Of a stretch of DNA of 64,000 nt, positions 1-9,018 are shown one piece after another (position 1 is the stretch's first letter; each line of letters starts with the position of its first letter). The position numbers and the translations under genes were made by a program. The stretch comes from FEN-1099 sp964511015 (GTDB lineage: Bacteria > Lernaellota > Lernaellaia > Lernaellales > Lernaellaceae), in contig CAZEDX010000012.1 in NCBI GenBank assembly GCA_964511015.1, positions 19,619 to 83,618 of the forward strand. Direction: 5' to 3'. The notes under the pieces were generated by a model, which was not told the DNA's origin, did not search any database, and worked only from the letters and a program-made list of their open reading frames with translations.

Positions 1-816
1 CACTGGGAACTCGCCGCGGCGGTGATAGACATTCAAGAAGACCGCCGCGAAGACGGCCTACGCCGCATCCATGCGGTGATCAACTTGGTCGGCGGCATGA
101 TTCAAACGCCGGCCATTCTCTATGCCATGATTGGCGTGGCCCTGGAGGAATCGGTCCATCAGGCCGTGGTTTATCTGCTGCCACAACTGACGCGGACGGA
201 GTGCGCGCAGATCAAGGAATGGCTGGCCAGTCTGCCCGACTATCGGCCATCATACCTAGCGGCGGTCAAGTCCGAATTCGCGATGCAGATGGCGGTGATT
301 GAACAGTTGCGCCAGAGACCGGCCAAAAAGTCGGCCGAGTTGCTGAGCATGGCCTATGTGGTCACCAACTCGCCAAAATCGGACCTCGTGGATTTGGTTG
401 CCAAAAACCTCTCCTCCAACAAAACACTCGGCGGTGCATTGGTCTGGCTCGCACGGAACACGGGCTACTTCCGGCGAGAGAAATACATGATGGCCAGCAT
501 CGGCTCCCGCGTGGTGAGCGCATCGGAAGCCTGGATGAACGGACCGTCGGGAGCGCCGTTCGACGACACAGCAATCCGGAAGGAAATCATGTGCAGCCCG
601 ACCGCAATGATCGCCGTGCCAAACTGGGGTAACCTTGCTAGAAAGTGCATGGAAGCGATGCAGCACCGGGCAGCGGTAGTCGGCGCGCTGGAAAACGTCG
701 CGGGAGGCAAAAAGACCTTTGAGCTCTCATATGGCTCTGACGGTCGCCTCACCGTGGCACCGACCCACGGCTGCATCGTGAAGAACAAGACGCCAATGGC
801 GGCGAGCAATAATTAG
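1..816 (+). CDS. Hypothetical protein, 5' end outside the window
   Basis: The reading frame is open from base 1 with no upstream stop, so the true start probably lies before the window; the first internal candidate is GTG at 22. About 271 residues are visible. The protein is mostly helical-looking, with a hydrophobic stretch near the N-terminus (VGGMIQTPAILYAMIGVALE) and no motif that I recognise. It contains neither the Asp-rich tract nor the signal peptide seen in the next gene. It ends at TAG 814-816, 25 bases before the promoter of the downstream lipoprotein gene, so the two are probably separate transcription units. Function unknown. Confidence 0.6.
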   Translation, partial: HWELAAAVIDIQEDRREDGLRRIHAVINLVGGMIQTPAILYAMIGVALEESVHQAVVYLLPQLTRTECAQIKEWLASLPDYRPSYLAAVKSEFAMQMAVIEQLRQRPAKKSAELLSMAYVVTNSPKSDLVDLVAKNLSSNKTLGGALVWLARNTGYFRREKYMMASIGSRVVSASEAWMNGPSGAPFDDTAIRKEIMCSPTAMIAVPNWGNLARKCMEAMQHRAAVVGALENVAGGKKTFELSYGSDGRLTVAPTHGCIVKNKTPMAASNN

Positions 817-840
817 CCACTCCTCGTTTTTCGCCTCCGT

Positions 841-869
841 TTGGAAGCGCCGATCCAGTCTGGTACAAT
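841..869 (+). promoter_or_regulatory. Sigma70-type promoter of the Asp-rich lipoprotein gene
   Basis: TTGGAA (841-846), a 17-base spacer and TACAAT (864-869), with TGG directly before the -10 box. Transcription would start near 876. AGGAGG at 884-889 then precedes ATG 896. A similar CTGG-TAGAAT arrangement precedes the lipoprotein gene at 32301. Confidence 0.65.
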
Positions 870-895
870 ACCGCCGCTTTTGCAGGAGGTCCGCC

Positions 896-3280
896 ATGAG
901 CCCGATTCGTGCTTTGTCGCTGCTGCTGGCTTTACTTGCGCTTCTGACCTTCGCCGCTTGTGAAAACAACGACGACAACAATACCACCGCGTCCGACGAC
1001 GATGCGGTGTCCGACGACGACCAGATCGACGACGATGCCGATGACGACGGCGATGACGATAACGACGATGACACGGCCGATGATGACGTTATCGACGACG
1101 ACACGATCGACGATGACACCATTGACGATGACACCATCGACGACGATACCGCCGATGACGACACAACGGATGACGACACGTTGGATGACGACACATGGAC
1201 GCCGCCGGAAGTCGACGACACGGCGCGCGCCAACGGCTTCAAGATGTTCTACAAAGAACGCGTCAGCCGTTTGTTGCTGTCGTGGAACCTATTCGGCCTG
1301 GCGGGCGACGCGGCCTTCGGCACGAACATCCACAAGCACTACATCGCCAAAGAAGGCAATGAGTACGAAGTGATCGCCGGCGAAACCGACAACAACACCA
1401 TCGGCTTCTCGGTGTTCAGCACCTACCATGCCTGGCAGAACCTCGGCGGGCGCGATACCGAACTGTCGTTGATCCGCATGTTCGAAGGCCTGGTTTTTTA
1501 CGAGGCCGTCACCGGCCATTCCGGCCTGACCTCGCGCGAGCAACTGCCCGGCTGGACCCGCGTGATGGACGGCGTGAACGGCACCGTCACGCGCTACCGC
1601 GACAATGTTGTTTTCACCCCGCCGGTCGTCTACTCCTCCGAACTGGAAGGCGAGATTCTCGACACCTTCTATGATGGCGTAGTCGTCACCTACCGCGAGG
1701 ATCCGGGCGAGTACTACTGGAACTTCAAGCCGGCCAACGAATTGACCGACTTCGCAATTACCTACGTCTTTTCCGAACCGCCTTACTTCTTCCGCAATTC
1801 CGACTGCTGCTCGTCATGGATGGTGACCAAGAAAGGCCCATGGATCGGCGCCTACTGGGGCAACCACAATAGCCGCGACAATTTCCCCGACATGTCGATG
1901 GGCTTCCTGGCGGCAATGGATGCGGCGGACGACATGAGCCTTCCCGCTGACGTGCGCGAAGCAGCGCAACATGCGGTAGAAGCCGGCCACGCCGTCGGCG
2001 ACCGCATTGTGGCGGATTCGAACGTGCAGATGACCGTGGTCGAAGGCCCCGACTACGAAAACATTATTCCGGGCGGCCAGATCCGGCCCGACGGCACCAC
2101 CGAATGGCAGGATCTGGGCAGCCTTGCCGTCTGCCTCGAATGCTATCTGGCGCAGGCACTGAGCTCCGCCGGCCTTGATCTGCCGGTCGGTGACACGCCG
2201 ATGCCGGGCTCGATCGAGGAAAGCGCGATCCGTGAGCTCTTCCGGCTGATCGGCATCACCCCGCCGCCGGTGCCGGACAAGATCTGCCATTCGATCGACG
2301 ACTCTATGCTCGGCATGACCTGGACCGACTTGATGGAAGCGGAAATCTTCGGCCAGCCGTGGTACGAAGTGGCGTTCATGATCGGCGAACTTTTTCCCGA
2401 TCTGTTCCCCTCGTTGCTCGGCTCAACCGCGGACGACTTCAAAGAGATGGAAATGGGCGCCATGGCGCTGTGCTACTACGCCGAAATCACCGGCAAAGAT
2501 GATTTGCTCCGCGTGTCGCGCAAGACGCTGAAAAACCTGGTCGACCTGCACCGCATTCTTGCCACGCTGGTCTATAGCGTCGCCAATAGTCCCTACCGGA
2601 CTGGTGACCAGGCCATGTACGACGAATTGCTGAAGAATGCGACTGACGAGTTCTACTGGGCGGCTTTCATGGCCTCGATGTACGACATCAAGACCGAAGT
2701 GGCTGACTTCGCCAATTTCGAGAAAGGCCTGAACCGGGCCGCCTATCAGGAATCGATTCTCGCCCTCGGCGACACGTCTCCCTGGACGTTGAAGACCGAC
2801 GAGGAAATTCTGGCCGCAGTGGAAAACGCGCTGGCCAACGAAGACGAATGGCTCGTCCAGCGCTACCGCGACCGTTTCGGCACCACACCGCCGGTGCGCC
2901 GTGCCGGCGACGCCTACGAGGCGATCGGTCCGGACGACCAGTGGCACCCGGCCGAGAATCCACATCACCAGGGTTACAGTGCCGGCGAACTGCTGTGGGA
3001 AATGGCGCTGTGCACCAACGCGCCGTGGGCGGCCTCGTGCGATTGGGCCGCGCTCGGCTGCGAGCGGCCCGACCTCAACGGCTCCGGAACGGTGGACCAG
3101 ACCGACCGCGACGCCTTCGACGCGGCCTACGCCACTTACAGCGGTCAGGCCTGCAATGACGGCAACTCCTGGTGCGAAGGGGCCGACCTCGACCACAGCG
3201 GCGCGGCCGACCAGAGCGACGTCACTTTCATCGAGGCGGCGATGGGCTGCACCACCGCGGTCCAACTCGGCGCCGACTGA
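896..3280 (+). CDS. Secreted lipoprotein with Asp-rich linker and C-terminal dockerin-like repeats
   Basis: 794 residues. A type II signal peptide with lipobox FAAC (Cys at about residue 22) is followed by an Asp-rich tract of roughly 80 residues built from DDDT[I/A] units, then a folded region of about 600 residues that I cannot assign to a family. Near the C-terminus are two Ca-binding-loop-like repeats (DLNGSGTVDQTD and DLDHSGAADQSD), typical of dockerin type I or EF-hand-like modules. It is presumably an outer-membrane or cell-surface lipoprotein with the acidic tract as spacer. The start is supported by AGGAGG 7 bases upstream and a good promoter. The large central domain has helix-rich stretches and several Cys residues, but no catalytic motif was recognised. 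Confidence 0.85.
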   Translation: MSPIRALSLLLALLALLTFAACENNDDNNTTASDDDAVSDDDQIDDDADDDGDDDNDDDTADDDVIDDDTIDDDTIDDDTIDDDTADDDTTDDDTLDDDTWTPPEVDDTARANGFKMFYKERVSRLLLSWNLFGLAGDAAFGTNIHKHYIAKEGNEYEVIAGETDNNTIGFSVFSTYHAWQNLGGRDTELSLIRMFEGLVFYEAVTGHSGLTSREQLPGWTRVMDGVNGTVTRYRDNVVFTPPVVYSSELEGEILDTFYDGVVVTYREDPGEYYWNFKPANELTDFAITYVFSEPPYFFRNSDCCSSWMVTKKGPWIGAYWGNHNSRDNFPDMSMGFLAAMDAADDMSLPADVREAAQHAVEAGHAVGDRIVADSNVQMTVVEGPDYENIIPGGQIRPDGTTEWQDLGSLAVCLECYLAQALSSAGLDLPVGDTPMPGSIEESAIRELFRLIGITPPPVPDKICHSIDDSMLGMTWTDLMEAEIFGQPWYEVAFMIGELFPDLFPSLLGSTADDFKEMEMGAMALCYYAEITGKDDLLRVSRKTLKNLVDLHRILATLVYSVANSPYRTGDQAMYDELLKNATDEFYWAAFMASMYDIKTEVADFANFEKGLNRAAYQESILALGDTSPWTLKTDEEILAAVENALANEDEWLVQRYRDRFGTTPPVRRAGDAYEAIGPDDQWHPAENPHHQGYSAGELLWEMALCTNAPWAASCDWAALGCERPDLNGSGTVDQTDRDAFDAAYATYSGQACNDGNSWCEGADLDHSGAADQSDVTFIEAAMGCTTAVQLGAD
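992..1197 (+). repeat. In-frame tandem repeat encoding Asp-rich linker
   Basis: Degenerate repeats of 12-15 bases (GAC/GAT codons with ACC, ATC or GCC) encode DDDTI and DDDTA units. Codon choice varies between GAC and GAT while the protein pattern is kept, so selection probably acts on the protein. Confidence 0.8.
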
Positions 3281-3298
3281 GCGATTACGGAACCAACG

Positions 3299-3330
3299 CG
3301 CGGCGCGCCGGCTTCGGCTGACGCGCCGCG
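3299..3330 (+). terminator. GC-rich stem-loop after the lipoprotein gene
   Basis: CGCGGCGCG (3299-3307) pairs with CGCGCCGCG (3322-3330) around a 14-base loop. It lies 18 bases after the stop codon. There is no T-tract, so termination by this hairpin alone is uncertain. Confidence 0.4.
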
Positions 3331-3405
3331 TCCCTTGCCAAAACTCCCGCCACTCGGTACAAACAGACCAACGGAATCCCTGGCAGTATCCTCCAGTCGA
3401 GGCAG

Positions 3406-4938
3406 ATGGTGGCAAATCGCCTGAATCTCGAAATCAAAGTGGGCCTCTTTTTTGTGACCTGCTTTGTGCTTATTGCCTTTATCAGCCTGCGACTGGGCAA
3501 CTACGAACTCGGCGAATCGGCGGGCTATCAGCTCAGCGCCGTATTCAAATCGGTCGCCGGCGTCAACAACGAAACCCCGGTCCTGATGGCGGGCTTGCGC
3601 ATCGGCCAGGTGACCGAGATGAAGCTCGAAGGCGGCCAGGCGCGCGTGTTCTTCAAGATCCGCCAGGGTGCTAAGATCCCCGATGACAGCTCGATCGCCA
3701 TTCAGACCATGGGCTTTCTCGGCGCGAAGTATCTCGAGATATCGCCAGGCAAGAACAAGAAGTACCTGAAGGCCGGCGACCAGTTTTCCAACATCGCGCT
3801 GGCCAGCGAGTTGTCCGACCTCTCCGGCCAGGCAGGCGACATCGCCGCCGACGTGAAGGCGATTACCGCCAACTTACGTCGCGTCTTCGGCGAGGAAGAA
3901 GGCGAAGCCGGGCTGCGCCAGGTGTTCGACAACTTGCAAATCATCACCGAGCGGCTGGCCCAAGCGCTGTCGGAAAACCAGGCGCGCATGAACGCCATCG
4001 CCGCCAACATGGAGAAGATGTCCGAACAGGTGGCGGCGATGAGCGCCGAGAACCGCGACTCCATCCGTCAGTCTATTGCCGCGATGCCGGCCATCGTCGA
4101 AAACCTGCAGCGCATTACCACCAACCTAGCCAACTTCACGTCGAACAACTCCGAACAGCTCGGCCGCGCCATCGAGGGCCTGGCGCAATCGACCGAGCAG
4201 ATGCGCGAGGCGATGCAGCACGTCGCCTCGATCACGCGCAAGATCGACGAGGGCCAGGGCACGGTCGGCCAGTTGGTCAACAACCCGCAGCCGATGGAAG
4301 ACCTGACCGAAACCATCTCGTCGCTCAACGACCTGGTCGGCCGTATCCGCCGCCTGCAGACACACGTGGAGTACCGCGGCGAATACGACATTAACGCGGA
4401 AGACTTGCGCAGCTATCTGACCTTGCGCCTGCAACCGCGCGAAGACGTGTGGTACGCCCTGACCGTCATCGACGACCCGATCGGTCGTCTGACCACGACC
4501 ACCAAACACACCTGGACCACCTACGACGTCGGCACCGACAACGAACACACCGAAGAGGTGATCGAACGCGAGCAGGTGCGCAACGACTCGCTCAAGCTTT
4601 CGCTGCAAGTGGCCAAACGCTGGCACTGGATGGTGTTCCGCGGCGGCATCATCGAATCGACCGGCGGCGCGGGTCTCGACGCTATGTTTTTTGACGATCA
4701 CATGCGGCTATCGGTCGAGGCGTTCGATTTCGGCGATGCAAACAACCCGCGGTTGAAGGCAAACATGGATTTCCTTTTCCTCGACCACTTCTTCGTCACC
4801 TTCGGCGCGGATGACATCATTCATCAGGACGTGCTCCATGGAGACATGGATGTGCCGCTCTTCGTCGGCGCCGGCCTCTACTTCCGCGACGACGACCTGA
4901 CCGCCCTCTTCTCCCGCATCCCGTCGTCTGCGTTTTAG
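3406..4938 (+). CDS. MCE/MlaD-family lipid-transport protein
   Basis: 510 residues. One N-terminal membrane anchor (about residues 10-31) is followed by an MlaD/MCE domain (about 40-118; VLMAGLRIGQV and MGFLGAKYLEIS are typical), a long helical coiled-coil region rich in Gln and Asn (about 140-310), and a beta-rich C-terminal domain of about 190 residues with alternating hydrophobic strands, ending in Phe. MCE proteins are inner-membrane-anchored, periplasmic substrate-binding parts of phospholipid transporters. No permease (MlaE) or ATPase (MlaF) gene is adjacent. The C-terminal domain resembles an outer-membrane strand region. The start ATG 3406 has GAGG about 8 bases upstream. The gene ends one base before the stop of the convergent radical SAM gene. 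Confidence 0.85.
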   Translation: MVANRLNLEIKVGLFFVTCFVLIAFISLRLGNYELGESAGYQLSAVFKSVAGVNNETPVLMAGLRIGQVTEMKLEGGQARVFFKIRQGAKIPDDSSIAIQTMGFLGAKYLEISPGKNKKYLKAGDQFSNIALASELSDLSGQAGDIAADVKAITANLRRVFGEEEGEAGLRQVFDNLQIITERLAQALSENQARMNAIAANMEKMSEQVAAMSAENRDSIRQSIAAMPAIVENLQRITTNLANFTSNNSEQLGRAIEGLAQSTEQMREAMQHVASITRKIDEGQGTVGQLVNNPQPMEDLTETISSLNDLVGRIRRLQTHVEYRGEYDINAEDLRSYLTLRLQPREDVWYALTVIDDPIGRLTTTTKHTWTTYDVGTDNEHTEEVIEREQVRNDSLKLSLQVAKRWHWMVFRGGIIESTGGAGLDAMFFDDHMRLSVEAFDFGDANNPRLKANMDFLFLDHFFVTFGADDIIHQDVLHGDMDVPLFVGAGLYFRDDDLTALFSRIPSSAF

Positions 4939-4939
4939 C

Positions 4940-6277
4940 TCAAGCCCTCCGCCCGAAGATCGACTCGCGCACCGAGCCGAGCACGAATTTCGCCATGCGC
5001 CATTGCGCGCCGCGGTCGGCACGGCGGTGGGCGGCGATGCGTTCGCGGATGCCTTCGACCGGCGAATCGGGCGAGACGTAGAACTTGGCTTGGAAACAAT
5101 CGTCGTCGGCCGCGATCACGCCCTGGTCGACGGCAATCTGGCGTAGCGGCGTCTCTGGCTGCACGCGGAAACCGACGCCGGTGATGGTCATGATCGGCTT
5201 GATCTCGCGCGCGAGTTCCAACGTATGCTGGACCGTGTCGAGTGTTTCACCCGGCGCGCCGAACATCAGCCCGAGCATGCAACCCATCTTGGCTTCGTGG
5301 AGCAGGCGCGCCGCGCTCACGACGTCGGCCGAGCGGTAATGCGGCTGGTTGCGTTCGAGCACGCTGTCGGCCAGCGTCGAACCGAACAGCATCGGCGCGC
5401 TACAACCAGCGCGGCACATCAGGCGCGCCATTTCCGCGTCAAACTCGCCCGGTTCGATGATGCAACCGAAGAATAGACCGAGCTTGGCCTCGATTAGCCG
5501 GGCCATCAGTTCCTTGCCGTAGTCGAGCGGACGGTTGATGCCCGAATTGACCAACCACAGCGACCGCGCTTTGTGCCGCGATTTCAGCTCGGCGATTTCG
5601 GCAACCACCTGACGCACCTCCCGCAGCACGTAGTCGCGGCCAAAAGAGCGGTGCGCATCGCAGAACGAGCAGCCGTGCGGGCAGCCGCTGTGCGTAACCA
5701 CCCCGCAGTCGTAGTAGCCCTTGCGGTAGGCCTTCAACGAGATCCACTCATGGCCGCCCCATTTCATGCCGTGGTAGCCGCGGATCGTGTATGGGTTTCG
5801 GTGCACGCCGCCGGCGTTTTCATACACCAGCCCCGGCACGGTCAGGTCGGGCGCGCCGTGACGCAACGAATTGACGAACTGCACGATCGGCTCCACATCG
5901 TCGCCAGCGTACGCGTAGTCGGCGCCGAGCAGGGCGCGAATCTGCACCGGGAATGTCGTGACCGCCGTTCCCCCGAGCAACAACGGGGCCTTGGTGTGCT
6001 GTTTGACCAGCGTCGCCAACGGCACGATCTCGTCGAGCGGGCGGTCCAGCTCCGCCATCATCTGGTTGTCGACGTTGCGAATCGAAAAACACACCAGTTC
6101 CGGAGAGGTTTCAGCCAGCGCCGCGGCCAGCCGCTTCGCCGGCTCCTTCTCGTGCATTAAATCGACGAAAGTGACCTGGTGGCCGGCCTGTCGCAACCGG
6201 TGGGCCACCAATAGTGCGCCGATGGGCGCCGGACAAAGCATTCTATTACGGTTGGTATAGACGACCATGATCCGCAT
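4940..6277 (-). CDS. Radical SAM protein with N-terminal cobalamin-binding-like domain
   Basis: 445 residues from ATG 6277, chosen over the longer frame (GTG/ATG up to 6448) because AAGGAG lies about 8 bases upstream and the sequence becomes family-like at MRIMVVYTNRNRM. Residues 1-150 look like a B12-binding-type Rossmann fold without a clear DxHxxG signature. The [4Fe-4S] motif CPHGCSFC (Cys 199, 203, 206) marks the radical SAM core, and GAPGETLDTV lies in the C-terminal half. Members of this B12-rSAM group act in methylation or tailoring reactions; the substrate here is unknown. It is divergent from the membrane-protein gene at 6442 and convergent with the MCE gene. Confidence 0.85.
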   Translation of the reverse strand: MRIMVVYTNRNRMLCPAPIGALLVAHRLRQAGHQVTFVDLMHEKEPAKRLAAALAETSPELVCFSIRNVDNQMMAELDRPLDEIVPLATLVKQHTKAPLLLGGTAVTTFPVQIRALLGADYAYAGDDVEPIVQFVNSLRHGAPDLTVPGLVYENAGGVHRNPYTIRGYHGMKWGGHEWISLKAYRKGYYDCGVVTHSGCPHGCSFCDAHRSFGRDYVLREVRQVVAEIAELKSRHKARSLWLVNSGINRPLDYGKELMARLIEAKLGLFFGCIIEPGEFDAEMARLMCRAGCSAPMLFGSTLADSVLERNQPHYRSADVVSAARLLHEAKMGCMLGLMFGAPGETLDTVQHTLELAREIKPIMTITGVGFRVQPETPLRQIAVDQGVIAADDDCFQAKFYVSPDSPVEGIRERIAAHRRADRGAQWRMAKFVLGSVRESIFGRRA

Positions 6278-6441
6278 GAAATCGGCTCCTTGGCCATGGT
6301 ACGCCGCCAGATTCGGGTGCCGCCAAGGCAAAGTCAACACGCCTGCCGACGGCCCTGGACCCTGCCCCCCGGTCCCTGCTAGTATTTGGCCGCCGGTGGA
6401 TACCGGGGTTTTGTCTGTTTCAATCCGAGGCACGAATTCGC

Positions 6442-7569
6442 ATGGCAAAGAAGACCAATCCTGAGGACAAGTCCAACGTCGCGCCGACCAAAGGTGGCGC
6501 GACGAACACCGAAAAGCCCGTCGAAAAAAAGGAACGCAAACGCGTCATCGCCGGGACCGTCGAAACACCGAGCATCATCGTTCCGTTGATGATTTGGGGC
6601 GCCCTGTTTGTCGTTTGCTACACCCTGGCCGCCGTCGACCACAAGCTGTTTGGACGGGAGTTCGACGGAGTGCTGATGTTGATCGCGGGACTGGCAACGG
6701 TCGTGTTTGCGGTCGTGGTGCCCGTCTATCGCAACCGACGCCTGCTCACCAAGCCCTTTGCCAAAGGGTTGGTGTTCGGCCTGGCCGTGTTGACGCTCTT
6801 GGTCGGCGTGTACGCGGTGTGGGCGGGCGCCAACTTCGGCCGTCCCCTGGCTCGCGGCGAGGTGCGGCCGGGTGAAAAGATCGAATTTACCGTCCCGGGC
6901 TCCTACTACCGCCTGTTTGTGCGCGGCTTCTTCCCGCCTCCCCAACCGGAAGCGACTCCCGAACCCGCCCTGCCCGGAAAGCCAACCCCAACACCCAGCC
7001 GCAAGCCGGCCACCTTCAAGCTCACCGGCAATTACTCCGTGCGGATTTCGGCGGCACAGACCAACGAAGTGGTAAAAGACTACACTGGCACCTTTGAAGA
7101 CCGGCAGACGTACCGTCGCGTGTCGAAGCGCGGTCGTGACTACGTGCACGTGCTGAAAACGACCGAACTGAACGACTTGTTGTTGCCGCGGCCCGGCGCC
7201 TACCAGATTTCGGTGCTGACCCTGGATCAGAAACTCGAACAGAAAATCGAATACGCGATCTACCAGAAACGGCAGTTCGCGACGCCGGTCTTCCTGCTCG
7301 GCTTGATCGCGGCGTTCCTGCTCGGACTGATCGACCACCTGGCGCGGCCGTTGCGCGTCGGCACTTACTTTGCGGTCTATTCCGGCCTGACCTATGGCTT
7401 CGGCGGGTACCTGTTGATGACCGCGAATCCCATCAACCCTTTCAGCACGTTGGCGGTCGCAATCCTCGTCGGCTTCGTCATGGGCGGTTCGATGGCCTAC
7501 GCCATCTTCACGCTCGCCGGCAAGGCGTATGACTCCATCGCGCGAAAATACAGGTTGTCGCTCGGTTGA
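6442..7569 (+). CDS. Integral membrane protein of unknown function
   Basis: 375 residues. A charged Lys-rich cytoplasmic N-terminus (about 1-45) is followed by two or three membrane helices (about 48-70, 78-95, 107-128), a large soluble, presumably periplasmic segment (about 130-275) that contains a Pro-rich stretch (TPEPALPGKPTPTPSRKP), and three more helices (about 280-365). The soluble part has beta-strand-like alternation (FKLTGNYSVRISAA, AYQISVLTLD). No family was recognised. GAGG about 10 bases upstream supports ATG 6442. The dipeptidase gene follows 20 bases after the stop, so the two are probably co-transcribed. Confidence 0.75.
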   Translation: MAKKTNPEDKSNVAPTKGGATNTEKPVEKKERKRVIAGTVETPSIIVPLMIWGALFVVCYTLAAVDHKLFGREFDGVLMLIAGLATVVFAVVVPVYRNRRLLTKPFAKGLVFGLAVLTLLVGVYAVWAGANFGRPLARGEVRPGEKIEFTVPGSYYRLFVRGFFPPPQPEATPEPALPGKPTPTPSRKPATFKLTGNYSVRISAAQTNEVVKDYTGTFEDRQTYRRVSKRGRDYVHVLKTTELNDLLLPRPGAYQISVLTLDQKLEQKIEYAIYQKRQFATPVFLLGLIAAFLLGLIDHLARPLRVGTYFAVYSGLTYGFGGYLLMTANPINPFSTLAVAILVGFVMGGSMAYAIFTLAGKAYDSIARKYRLSLG

Positions 7570-7589
7570 GCGGCGAAGGAGGCACTCCG

Positions 7590-8957
7590 ATGGAAAATCT
7601 GTTTCAAATTGTGGACCAACGGCTCGATGGTTTCATCGAGCAGCTCAAAACCCTCCTGGCGATGCCGAGCATCAGCGCCGATCCGGAAAAGAAACAGGCG
7701 ACCGCCGATACGGCGCAGTGGCTGGCCGATCACCTGAAATCGATCGGCTTCCCCAAGGTCGAAATCTTCCCGACCGAAGGGCACCCGATTCTGTTCGCGC
7801 ACTACCCCGGCCCGGCCGGCGCGCCGACCCTGTTGATCTACGGCCATTACGACGTGCAACCGGTCGATCCGCTCAACGAGTGGACCACCCCGCCGTTCCA
7901 GGCCGACATCCGCGACGGCAAGATCTACGCCCGCGGCGCGGCCGACGACAAAGGCCAGCTCTTCGCGCACATCAAAGCAATCGATGTCATGCTGCGGGAA
8001 ACCGGGGCGCTGCCGGTGTCGGTTAAATTGCTGCTGGAAGGCGAAGAAGAAATCGGCAGCGACGCATTGGGCAAGTGGCTGCCGAGCCACGTGGAATTGC
8101 TCCGGAGCGATGTGCTGCTCATCTCCGACGGCGGCATGATCGCCAAAGGCCAGCCGTCGATCGACTACGGTCTGCGCGGCTTGGTCTACATGCAGGTCGA
8201 GGTCGAGGCGGCCAAGACCGATCTGCACTCGGGCAGCTTCGGCGGCGCGATCGCCAACCCGATCAACGTGCTGGCCGACATTCTCTCGTCGATGAAAGAC
8301 AAACAGAACCGGGTCAAGATCAAGGGATTCTACGACGATGTGCTGCCGATCACGCCGGAGGAAAAGGAGAACTTCGCCAAGCTGCCGCACAGCGACCGCG
8401 CGTTCCTCAAAGAGACCGGCGCGCCGAAGCTGTTCGGCGAAAAAGGCTACAGCACGCTTGAGCGCAAGAGCGCCCGGCCGACGCTCGACGCCAACGGCTT
8501 CTGGGGCGGCTTCATGGGCCAGGGCGCCAAGACCGTGCTGCCCGCGCGGGCCGGCATGAAGGTCAGCATGCGCCTGGTGCCGAACCAGGATCCGAAAAAG
8601 ATCGCCGACGCCTTTCGCGCGCACGTGGAAAAGGTGGCGCCCAAGGCGGTGCGGGTGAAGGTCAGCGAGTTCCAGGGCGGCCTGCCGTTCATCTGCCCGC
8701 TTACCGAACCGGCATTGCAGAAGGCGGCCAAGGCGCTGGAAATCGTCTTCGGCAAGGAGTGCCTCTTCGGTCGCGAAGGCGGCTCGATTCCCATCGTCGC
8801 CGACTTCTCCGCGTTGCTGAAGGTGCCGGTCGTGTTGATGGGCTTCGGTCTGCCGAACGAAAACGCGCACGCGCCGAACGAGAATTTCGATCTGGACAAC
8901 TTCCGCAAAGGCATCAAGGCCAGCATTGCCTACATGCATCTGCTGGCGCAAAAATAG
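7590..8957 (+). CDS. M20-family metallodipeptidase
   Basis: 455 residues from ATG 7590, chosen because AAGGAGG lies 8 bases upstream; the frame extends to 7566 without an RBS. Metal ligands of the M20 clan are visible: YGHYDVQP (His 86), GAADDKGQ (Asp 119), GEEEIGS (catalytic and ligand Glu near 152-154), SDGG, and HAPNENFD near the C-terminus. The lid or dimerisation domain lies between (DLHSGSFGG region). The length fits dipeptidases of the M20 group (CNDP/PepV-like, about 450-470 residues). It is a cytoplasmic Zn or Mn peptidase that cleaves dipeptides. It follows the membrane-protein gene closely and ends at a good terminator. Confidence 0.92.
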   Translation: MENLFQIVDQRLDGFIEQLKTLLAMPSISADPEKKQATADTAQWLADHLKSIGFPKVEIFPTEGHPILFAHYPGPAGAPTLLIYGHYDVQPVDPLNEWTTPPFQADIRDGKIYARGAADDKGQLFAHIKAIDVMLRETGALPVSVKLLLEGEEEIGSDALGKWLPSHVELLRSDVLLISDGGMIAKGQPSIDYGLRGLVYMQVEVEAAKTDLHSGSFGGAIANPINVLADILSSMKDKQNRVKIKGFYDDVLPITPEEKENFAKLPHSDRAFLKETGAPKLFGEKGYSTLERKSARPTLDANGFWGGFMGQGAKTVLPARAGMKVSMRLVPNQDPKKIADAFRAHVEKVAPKAVRVKVSEFQGGLPFICPLTEPALQKAAKALEIVFGKECLFGREGGSIPIVADFSALLKVPVVLMGFGLPNENAHAPNENFDLDNFRKGIKASIAYMHLLAQK

Positions 8958-8982
8958 CGCGACATTCTCCGTCGAACATCCG

Positions 8983-9013
8983 GGGCGGGCCGATGGGCTC
9001 GCCCTTTCCTTTT
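8983..9013 (+). terminator. Rho-independent terminator after the dipeptidase gene
   Basis: GGGCGGGCC (8983-8991), loop GATG, GGCTCGCCC (8996-9004), one G-T pair in the stem, then TTTCCTTTT. It may also serve the convergent minus-strand operon, whose last gene ends at 9019. Confidence 0.8.
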
Positions 9014-9018
9014 CGACT

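Noticed and set aside
992..1197. Short tandem repeats that might suggest a CRISPR array or minisatellite
   Set aside because: They lie in frame in a gene and encode Asp-rich linkers; there are no uniform spacers.
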